A DNA stretch of 64,000 nt from Rhodohalobacter sp. SW132 (lineage in GTDB: Bacteria > Bacteroidota > Rhodothermia > Balneolales > Balneolaceae). The stretch covers positions 124,001-188,000 of the forward strand of contig NZ_QUOK01000007.1 in the NCBI RefSeq assembly GCF_003390325.1. The letters run 5' to 3'. Shown here piece by piece: positions 56,101 through 64,000 of the stretch; position 1 is the first letter of the stretch, and every line of letters starts with the position of its first letter. The notes beneath the pieces are model-generated. The model saw nothing but the letters and a program-made list of their open reading frames with translations. It did no database searches and had not been told where the DNA came from. A program made the translations under genes and the position numbers.

Positions 56101-56447
56101 ATACATGGGCTGATGTAAGAATCAATACAACGAATAAAAATTGGTGGACTCCGGATAATCCAACTAATGAATGGATTAAAAATGATTTAGTGGCTGATTA
56201 TATGTCCGGTATTCAGGCAAGCTGGTACGAAGATGCAAGTTTCATACGGCTAAAAGATGTAACCCTATCATATAATGTACCGCAAAATACGCTGAATCAA
56301 ATAGGATTCAACCGATTGCGCTTGTTTATAACGGGAACCAACCTATATACATTTACCAAGTGGAGTGGCCTCGATCCGGAACTTACCGGGTATGCCAGTT
56401 ATCCTTTGGAGAGAGAATTTGTACTCGGTATCAGTCTTGGCCTGTAA
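53169..56447 (+). CDS. SusC/RagA-family TonB-dependent transporter with STN signalling domain
   Basis: A 1092-residue outer-membrane receptor. Order: signal (LLHVGILILLTGFVTVLSQ, ~15-34); STN domain (~55-130: SIQFSNVTIQDGLEILADK, SMVNVPGLEVIYRLLEGTNL), which contacts FecR; carboxypeptidase-regulatory-like domain (~143-220: TGTVVDASTGEALPGVNILI); plug (VVVGYGVQRRSDLTGSVASV, AAAIYGARGSNGVILITTKG); and a 22-strand barrel ending FVLGISLGL. The STN domain plus the sigma/FecR pair just upstream makes this a regulated receptor. SusD follows 29 bases later. The phosphatase downstream suggests a phosphorylated ligand; the ligand itself is unknown. Confidence 0.95.
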   Translation: MSHKTKFRKRFHANVLLHVGILILLTGFVTVLSQNTKDDSQLADLITLKHESDDNLLSIQFSNVTIQDGLEILADKINVGFSYNPDDLPNKRVSFSMVNVPGLEVIYRLLEGTNLEPVLPPTKDVIILRKKEAKIEFDVVQETITGTVVDASTGEALPGVNILIEGTGTGTTTNVEGEFELSVPDMDVNLVFSYIGYVSQVISLEDRTHIEVALRMDVISADELVVVGYGVQRRSDLTGSVASVSSERIENMPYQNISQVLQGTVPGVMVRNTSAGSDPGSSIMVRGRNSITADNSPLIVVDGVPYEGSFRDINTNDVESIEVLRDASAAAIYGARGSNGVILITTKGGTEGATTFSYRGNFSVQNYANLPDLMDGEQFYQYKMERFPGAMTNSERQIYESGDWVDWLDLGTRTGISNEHDIAVSGGSETTTFYLSGNILDVKGIILNDNYSRLSGRVNLDTRVTDWLSFGTRTQISYGDRSGESPELSGGRGLFRQNPLTSPIDEDGNYTVYPWSDDTYFGNPLANTTFDNINKYTQLVTNNFAQLNFPFLDGLSYRLNTGVRLRNSEYANYKARNTREGLQSGGEAELNANRNFNITLENIANYLHDIGDHSIGVTAVFSFEDNQYRAESTEAIDFPNDIISWHALEQAGYSVQNTSVSDSYMISQMLRLNYVYDSRYMITLTGRRDGYSGFGDDNKWGLFPSIALGWNLHNESFFPMADLFSEFKPRVSLGVNGNHAVSPYQSLSRLSEQNMMYGSAPAPGYSPSSLANENLGWETSRTLNIGLDLGLFNDRITSDINYYYTNTYDLLLQRTISSVHGITSILQNIGETKNTGLEMALTSRNIVSPNFMWTTSGNLSFNRNEIVDLYGDGRDDIANSWFIGHPINVNFDYVVDGVWQLDEADEAAEWGSQPGFVKLRDVNGDGQLGPDDRQIIGQQDPKFMWGINNTFNVNNFELNVFIHGVHGVTRYNTWLSDDTWADVRINTTNKNWWTPDNPTNEWIKNDLVADYMSGIQASWYEDASFIRLKDVTLSYNVPQNTLNQIGFNRLRLFITGTNLYTFTKWSGLDPELTGYASYPLEREFVLGISLGL

Positions 56448-56476
56448 AATTAATTCAAAAAATTAAGTTTAACTTT

Positions 56477-58162
56477 ATGAAATATTCAACAAACTCCCCG
56501 ACACTTTTATTAGTTGTTCTTATTTCAGTTTTGGCTGTTAGCTGCGACCTGTTTGATGCAAGCAACCTAGATGAAACTCCTCCACATTTAATGACCGGCG
56601 AAACCATGTATACCGACTATAGTGGATTTCAGGCTGGCTTAAACGGACTATATCATTTGGCACGTACAGAACGCTCAGTATCAACCTGGAGCCACATGAT
56701 GACAGGTTCCATGTTTATGCTTGGAACAGATAATCAAGCAACAAATCAATTTAATCCTGGTTTTTATTTAATAGCTCAACATTGGGGTGATCATAACAAT
56801 GCCTCCCACGAAGAAATAGAATTTGCATTCAGCTGGCTATATCAAATGGTAAATAGTGCAAATACAATTATACAATATGCTGAACGCGATGATATTGAAA
56901 TTGACTGGAGTGGAGGCAGCTTCAGCGCTGATGAGAATAAAAATATTATACTTGCAGAGGCACATGCTCTAAGGGCATGGGCTTACCGGCATTTGACATT
57001 CGGGTGGGGCGATGTCCCTTTGGCGCTGGAACCCTCAAGCGGAGCTACCATCCGTACTGATTGGACCCGAACACCTGTGAATGAAGTTCGAGAACAAATA
57101 GTGGCTGATTTAGAATTCGCTGAACAGTATATACCTGTAGAACCAATAAATCCGGGGCGATTAACCAAAGGAGCCGTTCAGCATTACCTTGCAGAAATGG
57201 CACTTGTAAATGATGATCCGGAAACAGCATTGACATGGGCTGACGCTGTAATAAATAACTCTGCGTACCAACTAATCACTGAAAGGTATGGTGTAAGAGC
57301 TAATCAGCCAGGTGTGCCCTTTATGGATATGCACTATGATGGTAATACAAATCGAGATGAAGGTAATACTGAATCACTTTGGACTTTCCAATATGGATAC
57401 GATATGACCGGAGCAGGTGAGGGAATTTCACGACGATATCATTTAACTAGGTATTGGAATATCTCAATTGATGGGGTAAACCCTTTTCAAATTACGCATG
57501 AAAGAGGCGGGCAAGGTTACGGAAGAGGATCCATAACGAAGTTTGCACTTGAGTTATATGAACAGCAGGACGATCGATTTTCAGAACATGCTATGAGAAC
57601 ATTTTTTGTTCTTAAAGATGCCGAAGCAAATGCTCCTTTTGCGGCAGATAGATTACCTCCAGGATATGCTTATGGTGATACCGTACGTCTTGATTGGAGT
57701 GAAGATATTTCTCCAACAAACAGGACAACTCCAAATTGGCCATATTCCAGAAAACCCGAAGGTGCAAATCCGGGGAATGTATTGAGTGTGAATAACCATA
57801 ATGATGTCTACCTGCGATTAGCTGACACATATATGTTGAAAGCCGAAGCACAATATTTACTTGGGAATGAAGCAGGTGCAGCCGAAACGATAAATGTAAT
57901 CAGAAGAAGATCGAATGCAAGTGAAATTACCGCATCTGATGTTGACATAGATTTCATTTTAGATGAACGGTCACGGGAACTATTTTTAGAAGAACACAGA
58001 AGATGGACCTTATTGAGAACAGGGAAACTGGTTGAAAGAACCAGGGCTTACAATAACAATGGCGGCCAATTTATCACAGAAAGAGATGAATTATTTCCAA
58101 TTCCACAATCTGTTATAGACACAAATTTAGGTGAAGACTTTCCTCAAAATCCTGGATTTTAA
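56477..58162 (+). CDS. SusD/RagB-family surface lipoprotein
   Basis: A 561-residue lipoprotein from ATG 56477, with a signal ending ISVLAVSC (Cys23). The SusD fold shows in AHALRAWAYRHLTFGWGDVP (TPR-like helix), DLEFAEQYIPVEP, TKGAVQHYLAEMAL, YLRLADTYMLKAEAQYLLGN and LDERSRELFLEEHRRWTLLR. It caps the SusC pore and binds the substrate. The frame is open upstream across the end of susC, but only the ATG at 56477 gives a signal peptide. A terminator-like hairpin lies 29 bases after its stop. Confidence 0.94.
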   Translation: MKYSTNSPTLLLVVLISVLAVSCDLFDASNLDETPPHLMTGETMYTDYSGFQAGLNGLYHLARTERSVSTWSHMMTGSMFMLGTDNQATNQFNPGFYLIAQHWGDHNNASHEEIEFAFSWLYQMVNSANTIIQYAERDDIEIDWSGGSFSADENKNIILAEAHALRAWAYRHLTFGWGDVPLALEPSSGATIRTDWTRTPVNEVREQIVADLEFAEQYIPVEPINPGRLTKGAVQHYLAEMALVNDDPETALTWADAVINNSAYQLITERYGVRANQPGVPFMDMHYDGNTNRDEGNTESLWTFQYGYDMTGAGEGISRRYHLTRYWNISIDGVNPFQITHERGGQGYGRGSITKFALELYEQQDDRFSEHAMRTFFVLKDAEANAPFAADRLPPGYAYGDTVRLDWSEDISPTNRTTPNWPYSRKPEGANPGNVLSVNNHNDVYLRLADTYMLKAEAQYLLGNEAGAAETINVIRRRSNASEITASDVDIDFILDERSRELFLEEHRRWTLLRTGKLVERTRAYNNNGGQFITERDELFPIPQSVIDTNLGEDFPQNPGF

Positions 58163-58190
58163 TACTACCCCTTATTTAATCCAATACATT

Positions 58191-58229
58191 ATAAAGCAGG
58201 ATTAAGATATTGACTTATTCCTGCTTTAT
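58191..58229 (+). terminator. Hairpin between susD and the phosphatase gene
   Basis: ATAAAGCAGGA/TCCTGCTTTAT, perfect 11-bp stem, followed by TTTAC. It may lower read-through from susCD into the phosphatase, which starts 22 bases later. Confidence 0.6.
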
Positions 58230-58250
58230 TTACATTAAAACCAAATACAC

Positions 58251-59654
58251 ATGAGTAATAAGCAAACCAGACGCGAATTTTTTAAAGTCGGCGCCTTATC
58301 AACCCTGTTAGTTGGATCAGGAATTGCCTTCGCCGGTGGATGTGATGTCATTCGCCAAAGAGGGAAAACCAAAAATGTGATCTTTTTGGTCTCAGATGGA
58401 ATGAGTGCCGGTACCTTGCAAATGGCTGATACCTACCTGCGCCGCGCCGAAGGCCGGCCCTCTGCATGGATCCGTCTGCTTGAAGAAAATGTGGTAAAAC
58501 GCGGGTTGATGGATATGGCATCGGCCGACCGGATTGTAACGGATTCGGCTGCGGCCGCTGCCTCCTGGGGATGCGGCCACCGGGTAAATAACGGTGCGCT
58601 AAACATTGGTCCGGACGGCACCCATCATGATCCGATTCTGCCGATTTTTCGGGATGCAGGCAAAGCCACTGGCCTGGTTACAACCACCGAAATCACCCAT
58701 GCAACTCCCGCGGGTTTTGCTGCCAACGTGGAGCATCGAAGCCAGGGCGAAGACATCGCTGTTCAATATTACGAGCGCGGGATAGACTTGCTGCTTGGCG
58801 GTGCCCACAATCATCTTTCCGGTGAAACACGTGATGATGGCCGCGACCTCTACACTGAATTCGAAAACGCCGGGTACAACATCTCCCGCAATAAAAGTGA
58901 ACTGATGAACGGCAATTCCACCGAGGGTAAACAACTCGGAATTTTTGCAAACGGACACCTGCCCTATACCCTTGATCAGGTAAACACACCTGACCTGATT
59001 GAAAGTGTGCCAACTCTTGCTGAAATGACCGATGTTGCCATTCAGAATCTTTCAGGAAACTCCAATGGGTTTATACTGCAGGTGGAAGGCGGTCGGGTGG
59101 ATCATGCGGCTCATGGAAACGATGTTGGTGGAATGTTGTTCGACCAGATTGCCTTCGACGACGCCATTGAGGTTGCAATGAACTTTGCGCAGGAACGCGA
59201 CGATACCATGGTGATTATCACAACCGACCATGGCAACGCCAACCCTGGGTTTAGCAGTGCACCCGATTCGCAGTTTGATAATCTCCAGAAGTTTCGGCAC
59301 TCCAACTCCTGGATAGGAAGGGAACTGAATGAAAACAGTACTGTTTCCGAAATTCGTGAGCGAATTGAGTATGCCACTGGTTATGAAGCACCGCGCGAGG
59401 TAGCCGAAGATTTCCTGGCCTCGATGAAAGGGGAGTTTCGGGCTACCTATGGCAGAATGAGCGGACAATCGGCAGTACTGGGACAGGTGATTGCCAATTA
59501 CACCGATGTAAACTGGGTGGGCGGTTCCCATACGGCTGATTATGTGGAACTGGCTTCATTCGGCCCAGGCAGTGAAGCACTCAATGGGTTTGTGATCAAT
59601 ACCCAATTATTCGATGTAATTACCCAGGCGGCAGGTGTTCTGGAACCGGCTTGA
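58251..59654 (+). CDS. Alkaline phosphatase (PhoA superfamily), Tat-exported
   Basis: A 467-residue phosphatase. The N-terminus has a twin-arginine motif (TRREFFK) and a hydrophobic stretch ending AFAGGC, so it is Tat-exported and perhaps lipidated at Cys31. Catalytic set: NVIFLVSDGMS (metal Asp49), VTDSAAAAASWGCG (nucleophile Ser99), EGGRVDHAAHGND, TTDHGNA and GGSHTAD (metal His/Asp). It belongs to the classical PF00245 family, secreted to release phosphate from organic esters. Its place right after a sigma/FecR/SusC/SusD set suggests that the set handles a phosphorylated substrate; a separate promoter is possible because of the hairpin. Confidence 0.93.
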   Translation: MSNKQTRREFFKVGALSTLLVGSGIAFAGGCDVIRQRGKTKNVIFLVSDGMSAGTLQMADTYLRRAEGRPSAWIRLLEENVVKRGLMDMASADRIVTDSAAAAASWGCGHRVNNGALNIGPDGTHHDPILPIFRDAGKATGLVTTTEITHATPAGFAANVEHRSQGEDIAVQYYERGIDLLLGGAHNHLSGETRDDGRDLYTEFENAGYNISRNKSELMNGNSTEGKQLGIFANGHLPYTLDQVNTPDLIESVPTLAEMTDVAIQNLSGNSNGFILQVEGGRVDHAAHGNDVGGMLFDQIAFDDAIEVAMNFAQERDDTMVIITTDHGNANPGFSSAPDSQFDNLQKFRHSNSWIGRELNENSTVSEIRERIEYATGYEAPREVAEDFLASMKGEFRATYGRMSGQSAVLGQVIANYTDVNWVGGSHTADYVELASFGPGSEALNGFVINTQLFDVITQAAGVLEPA

Positions 59655-59841
59655 TATTATTAACCTGTTTTGAACGATGAAATTTTGCTTCCATCTGAGG
59701 AAGTGTTCGTATCCAAGGGAATAAAGTGCAGTTGGTAGTTATCCACATACCCACATTTACAATCCGTTTTAAAATGTTATGATCGGGCATTAAGTTGATT
59801 ATCCAATATATATGCCATTATTAAACCAATATGGGTTACAC

Positions 59842-59880
59842 ACTTGGTGGGGCAACCACCAGTTTTTCTTTTTTCTTTTT
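59842..59880 (+). terminator. Terminator downstream of the phosphatase gene
   Basis: CTTGGTGG/CCACCAG hairpin followed by TTTTTCTTTTTTCTTTTTTC. It lies ~190 bases after the stop; the spacer 59655-60154 has no gene. Confidence 0.6.
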
Positions 59881-60154
59881 TCTTCTTCACTCTAATTTCG
59901 GCCACAGCTTTTTACCTGTCAACACCTTTAATTTTTACTATTGTTGGCGGGTATGATGATTAAGCTCGAATTCTACTCAATTGAATTATCGTCTGGTTTA
60001 CGTAAAAAAATTGATGTAACTGGTATACGGTGAACAGATAATGTCGGAAAACGTTTTTGATTCAGATGAAATTTACGTACCCATATAGGGTTTAAAATTA
60101 ATGAATATACTTAGCATGAGTAGCAGGCAATTATTATCCAGTTCTCTCATCTTC

Positions 60155-60633
60155 CTAATAAGTAAAAAGAAAGTGCATCTGTTGCAGCGCCAAGTAGAAA
60201 TCCTGCCATCCAGGTTTATATCTGGGTTTGCCTATCATGTCCATTGATTCTGTACGAGTCCGCTCAGTAAGCCATTTCCAGTCAAGCATCAGCGGATGTT
60301 CAACATACCAATCAGACCGATTTTCTACAACATCCTGCAAGCAGGACCGTGGGACCTTCCAGGCAAATGCTACATTCTTTACTTGCGGGGAAGTGAGGCT
60401 TAATTCCCGTTCATCTGGGTTAAAATGAATTACGAATTCATCAAGAACAATATCAGGGTCTTTATCATAAATGATAGTATGAAAATTTGATTCATCCCAA
60501 GCCATCCGGTTTAATCGTTTTGCCTGCTGATACCAAAAATTATTGACATTTTCCGTATGGCAAGGTTGCATATTTTCAAATAGTCATTCATCAAATCTTT
60601 CAGGGCTATTTCAAGTTTGCCTTCAATTTCCAT
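60155..60633 (-). pseudogene. Uncharacterised protein with a single-base frameshift near its start
   Basis: A strong AGAGGAGA lies before ATG 60633, which opens MEIEGKLEIALKDLMNDYL. After 20 codons the reading must move to the frame that continues ENMQPCHTENVNNFWYQQAK, LNRMAWDESNFHTIIYDKDP and WKVPRSCLQDVVENRSDWYV to its stop at 60155. The two starts are 62 bases apart, so one base seems to be missing around 60572-60582. The joined product would be ~158 residues, hydrophilic, Trp-rich. I do not recognise the family. It may be a real mutation or a sequence error. Confidence 0.6.
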
Positions 60634-61162
60634 AATGTCTCCTCTATGTTCAAGTTTTTATATGCGTTAATAAAACTATTAACTGCAACTGATCTGAATA
60701 GTTACAACCTATATTCAAAATTTCAGGTTCATTAAACCACCTGAAACTGGAGAGAATTCTGATTTCATCAGTCTTCAAATACCAGATCCAAAGAATTGCA
60801 GAAAATAAAGTAAGTCATTGAGATAAATTTTCTGGGTACCGAGCCAAATACTGTATAAATTTTTAAAATGGACTGAAACAAGTTCAAGTTATTGCCAAGT
60901 ATCTCGGGCTAATAGACGATTCTGCCATATCACATTACTCTTCATATTACACTACAATAGTCAAGCTGAGCAAGAAACCATTGAATATTAAATCAAGTGA
61001 AAATTATACAGGAAAACAGGTGCATATTATTTTTTATAAAACTGAAAATTTTCACCTATACTGCTGATTAATGAAAAGGATGTTAGCGAGGTTAAAATGA
61101 TGGATTCCACAATTTCATACAGGGAATTATCAATAATTTATAAGTGATCAATAAATTGAACT
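60634..61162. other. AT-rich spacer
   Basis: About 530 bases between the frameshifted gene and the cupin gene, divergent in orientation. No repeat, hairpin or ORF of note; must carry promoters for both sides. Confidence 0.45.
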
Positions 61163-61579
61163 ATGGCAAAAAAAGAAGGTCAATTTTTTACAAAGGAAAA
61201 AACAAAAGTGGAAACCCTTGAGCGGGGAATTCATCACTGGTTTTCACGGCCTGATATTACGGAAAGTGACGACCTGATCGTAGTTAAGGTGGATCTGGAA
61301 CCGGGCGGCGGGCATCCGTTTCATATTCACCCTACAATGGATGAAGTAATTTATATTATTTCCGGACAAGCCGAACAGTGGCTGGAAAAAGATGTTAAGA
61401 ACCTGGGTCCGGGTGAAGCGGTCTATATCCCAAAAAAAATGGTACATGCCACGTTTAACAGCGGGAAGGAAGCGCTTTCTTTTTTGGCGATCCTGTCACC
61501 TGCAGCAGATCTTGAGGGATCAATGGTATATGTTGATAAGGAGGAACCCTGGAAGAGTTTAAAGAAATCGGCTAATTAG
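61163..61579 (+). CDS. Single-domain cupin protein
   Basis: A 138-residue cupin. Motif 1 is GGGHPFHIHPTMDEVIYIIS (His/His/Glu metal set, with GHPFHIHPTMDE), motif 2 is GPGEAVYIPKKMVHATFNSG. It probably binds a metal and a small ligand; the family covers isomerases, dioxygenases and sensors. It lies 55 bases before the UPF0261 gene and probably starts a three-gene operon. Confidence 0.88.
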   Translation: MAKKEGQFFTKEKTKVETLERGIHHWFSRPDITESDDLIVVKVDLEPGGGHPFHIHPTMDEVIYIISGQAEQWLEKDVKNLGPGEAVYIPKKMVHATFNSGKEALSFLAILSPAADLEGSMVYVDKEEPWKSLKKSAN

Positions 61580-61634
61580 TTTTGAATATCACAAGCTCTG
61601 AAGAAAATTTAAAAATCAGAAAGTCACATTACTT

Positions 61635-62858
61635 TTGAAAAAAACCATTCTTCTTATTGGCTCTTTTGATACGAAAGGAGAAGAATTTGTATTTGTTCGG
61701 GATTTGATCGAAACCCGCGGTGTAAGCACATTGTTGCTCGATACCAGTGTGCTGGATGAACCATTATTCACTCCGGACATCACAGCAGGGCAAGTTGCCC
61801 GGGCAGGCGGCAGCAGCCTTACGCAGCTGCGGAAAGAAGCTGATCGTGGCAAAGCTGTTGATGTGATGATGGCAGGGGTGCAAAATCTGGTGCCCGGGTT
61901 ATACGAAGATGGACGTTTTGATGGAGTGTTAAGTCTTGGCGGAGGTACCGGTACTCATGTTGCTACAGCAGCGATGAGAACACTGCCGGCAGGTGTCCCG
62001 AAGCTGATGGTATCAACGCAAGCATCCTCTGATTTAAGCTCATTTGTAGGTGTGAAAGATATTACCATGATGTACTCTATTGTGGATATTGCCGGGCTGA
62101 ACTTATTATCCCGGAGAATCCTGGGGAATGCCGCAGGTGCAATCTGTGGAATGGTGGAACAGCAAATACCGGCAGTTGAAGAAAAACCTATGATTGCCGC
62201 TACAATGTTTGGTGTAACCACTCCCTGTGTGACAAATGTTCGAAAAAAACTTGAAGAATCAGGTTTTGAGGTAGTGGTTTTTCATGCTACAGGCAGTGGG
62301 GGCCGGGCAATGGAGGCTCTTATCCGTGATGGATATTTTGTTGGAGTGGCTGATCTTACTACGACGGAATGGTGCGATGAAGTTGCGGGTGGAGTTTTAT
62401 CAGCCGGCCCGGATCGCCTTGAAGCAGCTGCTGAAACCGGAATACCGCAGGTCGTTTCTTGTGGTGCGCTGGATATGGTTAATTTTCATGCCATGGATTC
62501 GGTACCAAAAAAATTCAAAAAAAGGAATTTGTACAAGCATAATCCAACCGTAACTTTGATGCGAACTTCTCCGGATGAATGTGCAAAAATCGGGAAAAGG
62601 ATTGCTGAAAAACTAAACCAGGCAAAAGGACCGGTTGTATTAATGCTTCCTTTAAAGGGAATAAGCAGCCTTGATCAAAAAGGCAAACCGTTTTTTGATC
62701 CGGAAGCCAACAAATCACTATTCGATTCTCTTCGCAAACACATACATTCATCAGTACGCCTGCTCGAACTGGATCTGCACATCAACGACACTGCATTTGC
62801 AGAAAAAGCGGGTGACGTATTAACAGAAATGTTGAAAAATAACGATAGACAGAAATAA
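61635..62858 (+). CDS. UPF0261/Tm-1-like ATP-binding protein
   Basis: A 407-residue protein. KTILLIGSFDTKGEEFVFVR opens it (TTG start, since no ATG fits); then DGVLSLGGGTGTHVATAAMR, PKLMVSTQASSDLSSFVGVK, MIAATMFGVTTPCVTNVRKK, EVVVFHATGSGGRAMEALIR and TEWCDEVAGGVLSAGPDRLE, all family hallmarks. The same domain is the N-terminal half of the tomato virus-resistance protein Tm-1, where it binds ATP. In bacteria the family is uncharacterised. The next gene encodes the other half of Tm-1. Confidence 0.9.
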   Translation: MKKTILLIGSFDTKGEEFVFVRDLIETRGVSTLLLDTSVLDEPLFTPDITAGQVARAGGSSLTQLRKEADRGKAVDVMMAGVQNLVPGLYEDGRFDGVLSLGGGTGTHVATAAMRTLPAGVPKLMVSTQASSDLSSFVGVKDITMMYSIVDIAGLNLLSRRILGNAAGAICGMVEQQIPAVEEKPMIAATMFGVTTPCVTNVRKKLEESGFEVVVFHATGSGGRAMEALIRDGYFVGVADLTTTEWCDEVAGGVLSAGPDRLEAAAETGIPQVVSCGALDMVNFHAMDSVPKKFKKRNLYKHNPTVTLMRTSPDECAKIGKRIAEKLNQAKGPVVLMLPLKGISSLDQKGKPFFDPEANKSLFDSLRKHIHSSVRLLELDLHINDTAFAEKAGDVLTEMLKNNDRQK

Positions 62859-62914
62859 CGACTGATAAAGCATCAGTACCAAAAATTTAAACCAATAATC
62901 CGAAAAACAGAATT

Positions 62915-63757
62915 ATGCCATTTATACCATACAAAGAATGTCTACAGCGACTGAATGAGCAAGTTAAACAAAACAAGCCGATTATAGGAGCAGGAGCCGG
63001 GACAGGAATTTCTGCAAAGTTTGCTGAAAAAGGGGGAGTGGATATCATCATTATTTATAACTCCGGACGATATCGAATGGCTGGAAGGGGAAGTGCGGCC
63101 GGAATTCTGGCCTACGGGGATGCGAATGAAATTGTGGTGGATATGGCCCGGGAAGTACTACCGGTGGTAAAGGATACACCCGTCCTTGCCGGAGTTTGCG
63201 GAACTGACCCTTTCAGGCTGATGCCTGTTTTTTTGAAGCAACTGAAGAAGATGGGATTTGATGGAGTACAAAATTTTCCAACGGTTGGTGTCATTGATGG
63301 AAATTTCCGTCAGATTTTGGAAGAGACGGGAATGAGTTTTGATTTAGAAGTGGAAATGATCCGCCAGGCCCATGAGCTTGAAATGCTGACGTGTCCGTAC
63401 GCCTTTGACGTTGAACAGGCTGAAAAAATGACCCATGCCGGAGCGGATGTCCTGGTCACCCATATGAATACCACGGTAAAGGGATCCATTGGGGTGAGTG
63501 AAGGCGTAGCCCCCACGCTCGAGGAAGCAGCCGAACGAATCCAGGCGATGCACGATGCGGCCAAAGCGATCCGGGATGATATTATCGTTCTGTGTCACGG
63601 AGGCCCGATTGCCGAACCCGAGGATGCTCAGTACATCTTTGAGCATACGGAAGGTGTTGCAGGCTTTTTCGGTGCTTCAAGCGTGGAACGGCTGGCCACC
63701 GAACGTGCTATCGAGGCACAGGCAAGGTCATTTAAAGATTTAACTATAAATTTATAA
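62915..63757 (+). CDS. Phosphoenolpyruvate hydrolase-like TIM-barrel protein
   Basis: A 280-residue TIM barrel. [100 protein letters not shown] and [15 protein letters not shown] are the marks of the PEP hydrolase-like/isocitrate-lyase-like family. It is the second half of Tm-1-type proteins. It starts 56 bases after the UPF0261 gene; together with the cupin the genes form an operon with an unknown, probably carbon-acid, substrate. Confidence 0.9.
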   Translation: MPFIPYKECLQRLNEQVKQNKPIIGAGAGTGISAKFAEKGGVDIIIIYNSGRYRMAGRGSAAGILAYGDANEIVVDMAREVLPVVKDTPVLAGVCGTDPFRLMPVFLKQLKKMGFDGVQNFPTVGVIDGNFRQILEETGMSFDLEVEMIRQAHELEMLTCPYAFDVEQAEKMTHAGADVLVTHMNTTVKGSIGVSEGVAPTLEEAAERIQAMHDAAKAIRDDIIVLCHGGPIAEPEDAQYIFEHTEGVAGFFGASSVERLATERAIEAQARSFKDLTINL

Positions 63758-63813
63758 CCCTGCATCAGTTCCCTGATCCATTGGGATAAATGATAGTCAC
63801 AAACAGCACATCT

Positions 63814-64000
63814 ATGAAATCACCGTCACCATATACAAGTCTGGCTTGCATGCTTCTGCTTCTTTCAGGAGTAATCATTACATCATGTGATTCATCCGCT
63901 CAGGAGGCGGATACTCATGAGAGAGAGCAGCGTCTTCAAATCCTTTTTCTGGGAGATGATGGCGGGCACGAACCCAGTGTACGGTTGCGCGACATTGCCA
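63814..64000 (+). CDS. ThuA-like lipoprotein, N-terminus (cut by window edge)
   Basis: From ATG 63814 (63790 also possible) the frame reads a lipoprotein signal ending GVIITSC, a short acidic linker, and LQILFLGDDGGHEPSVRLRD up to the edge. ILFLGDxGxHxP at the start of the mature protein resembles the ThuA-like domain that opens large PVC-type haem (CxxCH) proteins in related bacteria. The call rests on only ~25 residues. It follows the PEP-hydrolase-like gene by 56 bases. Confidence 0.55.
   Translation, partial: MKSPSPYTSLACMLLLLSGVIITSCDSSAQEADTHEREQRLQILFLGDDGGHEPSVRLRDIA

Noticed and set aside
1-64000. CRISPR array, prophage, rRNA or tRNA genes
   Set aside because: No regularly spaced repeats, no phage structural genes and no recognisable RNA gene were seen; a tRNA could still be missed without a scan.

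Overview
The window looks like chromosomal DNA of a marine or halotolerant bacterium of the Bacteroidota/Balneolota/Rhodothermota group. This is inferred from gene families, not from a marker gene. The signs are a SusC/SusD pair with an ECF sigma/FecR switch, AraC regulators with an HMA-like N-terminus, PRC-barrel stress proteins, many genes without a clear Shine-Dalgarno, and GC that is moderate in metabolic genes and low in spacers. No rRNA, tRNA, CRISPR array, phage module or complete insertion sequence was seen. Spacers are long and carry several families of short dispersed repeats.

Layout. 0-6.5 kb: 3' end of a cyanophycin synthetase, a GAF histidine kinase, and a short sugar-acid set (secreted esterase, DlgD-type reductase, Gfo/Idh/MocA dehydrogenase). 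6.7-10.7 kb: a secreted Ig-like/DUF3494 (ice-binding-like) protein, then tiny proteins including a 52-aa Pmp3/YqaE protein. 11.1-17.1 kb: a cluster of an SbnA-like PLP enzyme, an FAD/NAD(P) protein, a Y4yA-type PLP decarboxylase and a cation:proton antiporter; this may make a diaminopropionate-type amino acid or metallophore precursor. 19.3-36.4 kb: two close AraC-HMA paralogues face outward around a Vat-like acetyltransferase, a TetR-TolC-MFP-RND efflux operon, a HEPN-like gene beside an attC-like palindrome, a Crp regulator, several broken genes, an SDR and PRC proteins.

36.4-43.5 kb is signalling: a CheY-like protein, a coiled-coil lipoprotein, and a 1246-aa CheB-CheR-PAS-GAF-histidine kinase divergent from a NarL-type regulator. 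44.2-50.7 kb is stress and envelope: a four-helix Cys-rich copper protein, a DUF892 ferritin-like protein, PRC proteins, a DUF3606-like protein, a ferric reductase-like flavoprotein, a YetF-like protein and an AI-2E transporter. 51.2-59.7 kb: ECF sigma, FecR anti-sigma, SusC with an STN domain, SusD and a Tat-type alkaline phosphatase, which suggests induced uptake of a phosphorylated organic substrate. 61.2-64 kb: cupin, UPF0261/Tm-1-like ATP-binding protein, PEP-hydrolase-like TIM barrel (the two halves of plant Tm-1 as separate genes), and the start of a ThuA-like lipoprotein.

Most unusual are the tandemly duplicated gene junction inside the PLP cluster (14.07-14.31 kb), the attC-like HEPN cassette (28-29 kb), the AraC-HMA paralogues that share loss of one metal-site cysteine, two single-base frameshifts (30.4 and 60.58 kb), and the nested dispersed repeats, including a MITE-like element with perfect 21-bp terminal inverted repeats at 46.2 kb.
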